Of a stretch of DNA of 64,000 nt, positions 63,700 to 64,000 are shown piece after piece. The first letter of the stretch is position 1. Every line of letters begins with the position of its first letter. This stretch comes from Bemisia tabaci (taxonomy: Eukaryota; Arthropoda; Insecta; Hemiptera; Aleyrodidae): the NCBI RefSeq assembly GCF_918797505.1, contig NC_092796.1, positions 51,528,411-51,592,410 on the forward strand, read 5' to 3'. The position numbers were made by a program, and so were the translations under genes. Under the pieces are notes generated by a model. That model saw nothing but the letters and a program-made list of their open reading frames with translations. It ran no database searches and was not told where the DNA came from.

Positions 63700-64000
63700 T
63701 AGGGCCGGATTAAGGGGGTGGCCATATGGGCCGTGGCTCACGGCGGCAAATCTACAGGGGGCGGCAAATTTTACAATTTTTTTAAATGTAGGTATAAAAA
63801 AAATTCGGATTTTGAAGAAAAAATTTCAAACGAGAAAAGGCGACAAAATCTCTAATTTTCTGAGAGTATAGTAATTTCTACTTTTGTCGTCTTTCAGTGA
63901 TACAAGAGACAGCACCTTTAATTAGTCGAGTTAAGAGAGAAACCAAACATGCAATTTGGCCTGGAGAGAAATGATGACGAGGACTTGAGATGAAAAGGAG
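63700..64000 (-). mobile_element. hAT family G, third copy, cut by the window end
   Basis: It starts TAGGGCCGGATTAAG and contains 'ggccatatgggccgtggctc', 'ggcggcaaattttacaattt', 'ggcgacaaaatctctaattt' and 'gcacctttaattagtcgag', the reverse complement of the right part of 4122-4805 (compare 4600-4790). It is in inverted orientation and continues beyond the window. Confidence 0.8.

Overview
This is a eukaryotic, almost certainly arthropod, genomic segment. It is AT-rich, gene-poor and saturated with small non-autonomous transposable elements. The base composition, the mariner/hAT/non-LTR remnants and the many short palindromic TIR elements point to an insect. The repeat families look hemipteran (whitefly-like) to me, but that is an impression from memory that no search has confirmed. 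I found no bacterial-type genes, operons, CRISPR arrays, rRNA or convincing tRNA genes, and no complete conserved protein-coding gene. Most short ORFs are chance frames or lie inside repeats.

Layout. 1-10 kb: paired inverted MITEs (1147-1606), a palindromic element (3497-3690), hAT-type elements (3784-3955; 4122-4805 with an exact 8-bp target duplication), further TIR elements (5967-6202, 6517-6921, 7617-7885), a CpG-rich block (8000-8420) and a long GAA-type purine tract (8510-9036). 10-20 kb: a nested S/R element pair, a 1.44-kb foldback element holding four near-perfect ~70-nt hairpins (10943-12381), and several copies of MITE families A, C, R and V. 20.5-24.1 kb: a near-perfect 1,241-bp inverted repeat around a 1,150-bp spacer, the most striking structure here. 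24.2-27.8 kb: a stack of nested insertions (a CACTG element in a TIR element; MITE A and a mariner relic, with a transposase C-terminus, both inside a hAT element). The hAT copy at 4122-4805 serves as an empty-site control for that stack.

27.8-40 kb: two non-LTR retrotransposon 3' tails with recognisable C-terminal peptides (29208, 32356), a 320-bp tandem duplication, MITE B with a duplicated left end, and a 2.6-kb foldback element with ~630-bp arms (33294-35888) into which a hAT MITE with a perfect 8-bp target duplication was inserted. 40-46 kb: more A, V and H-type elements, a three-unit 175-177-bp tandem array with inverted relatives nearby, and a ~131-bp tandem array. 46-64 kb: a CpG-rich candidate promoter and 5' exon with a GTAAGT donor (about 47.25-47.78 kb), one unrecognised coding-like fragment with GC-rich third positions (49292-49552), and more nested MITEs. 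The window ends inside a third copy of the 4.1-kb hAT family.

The window therefore reads as intergenic or intronic DNA built by repeated insertion of small DNA transposons into one another. Any function is more likely at the RNA level (long hairpins, possible small-RNA source) or in the few CpG-rich blocks than in encoded proteins. Boundaries were read by eye; those marked approximate may be off by several bases.
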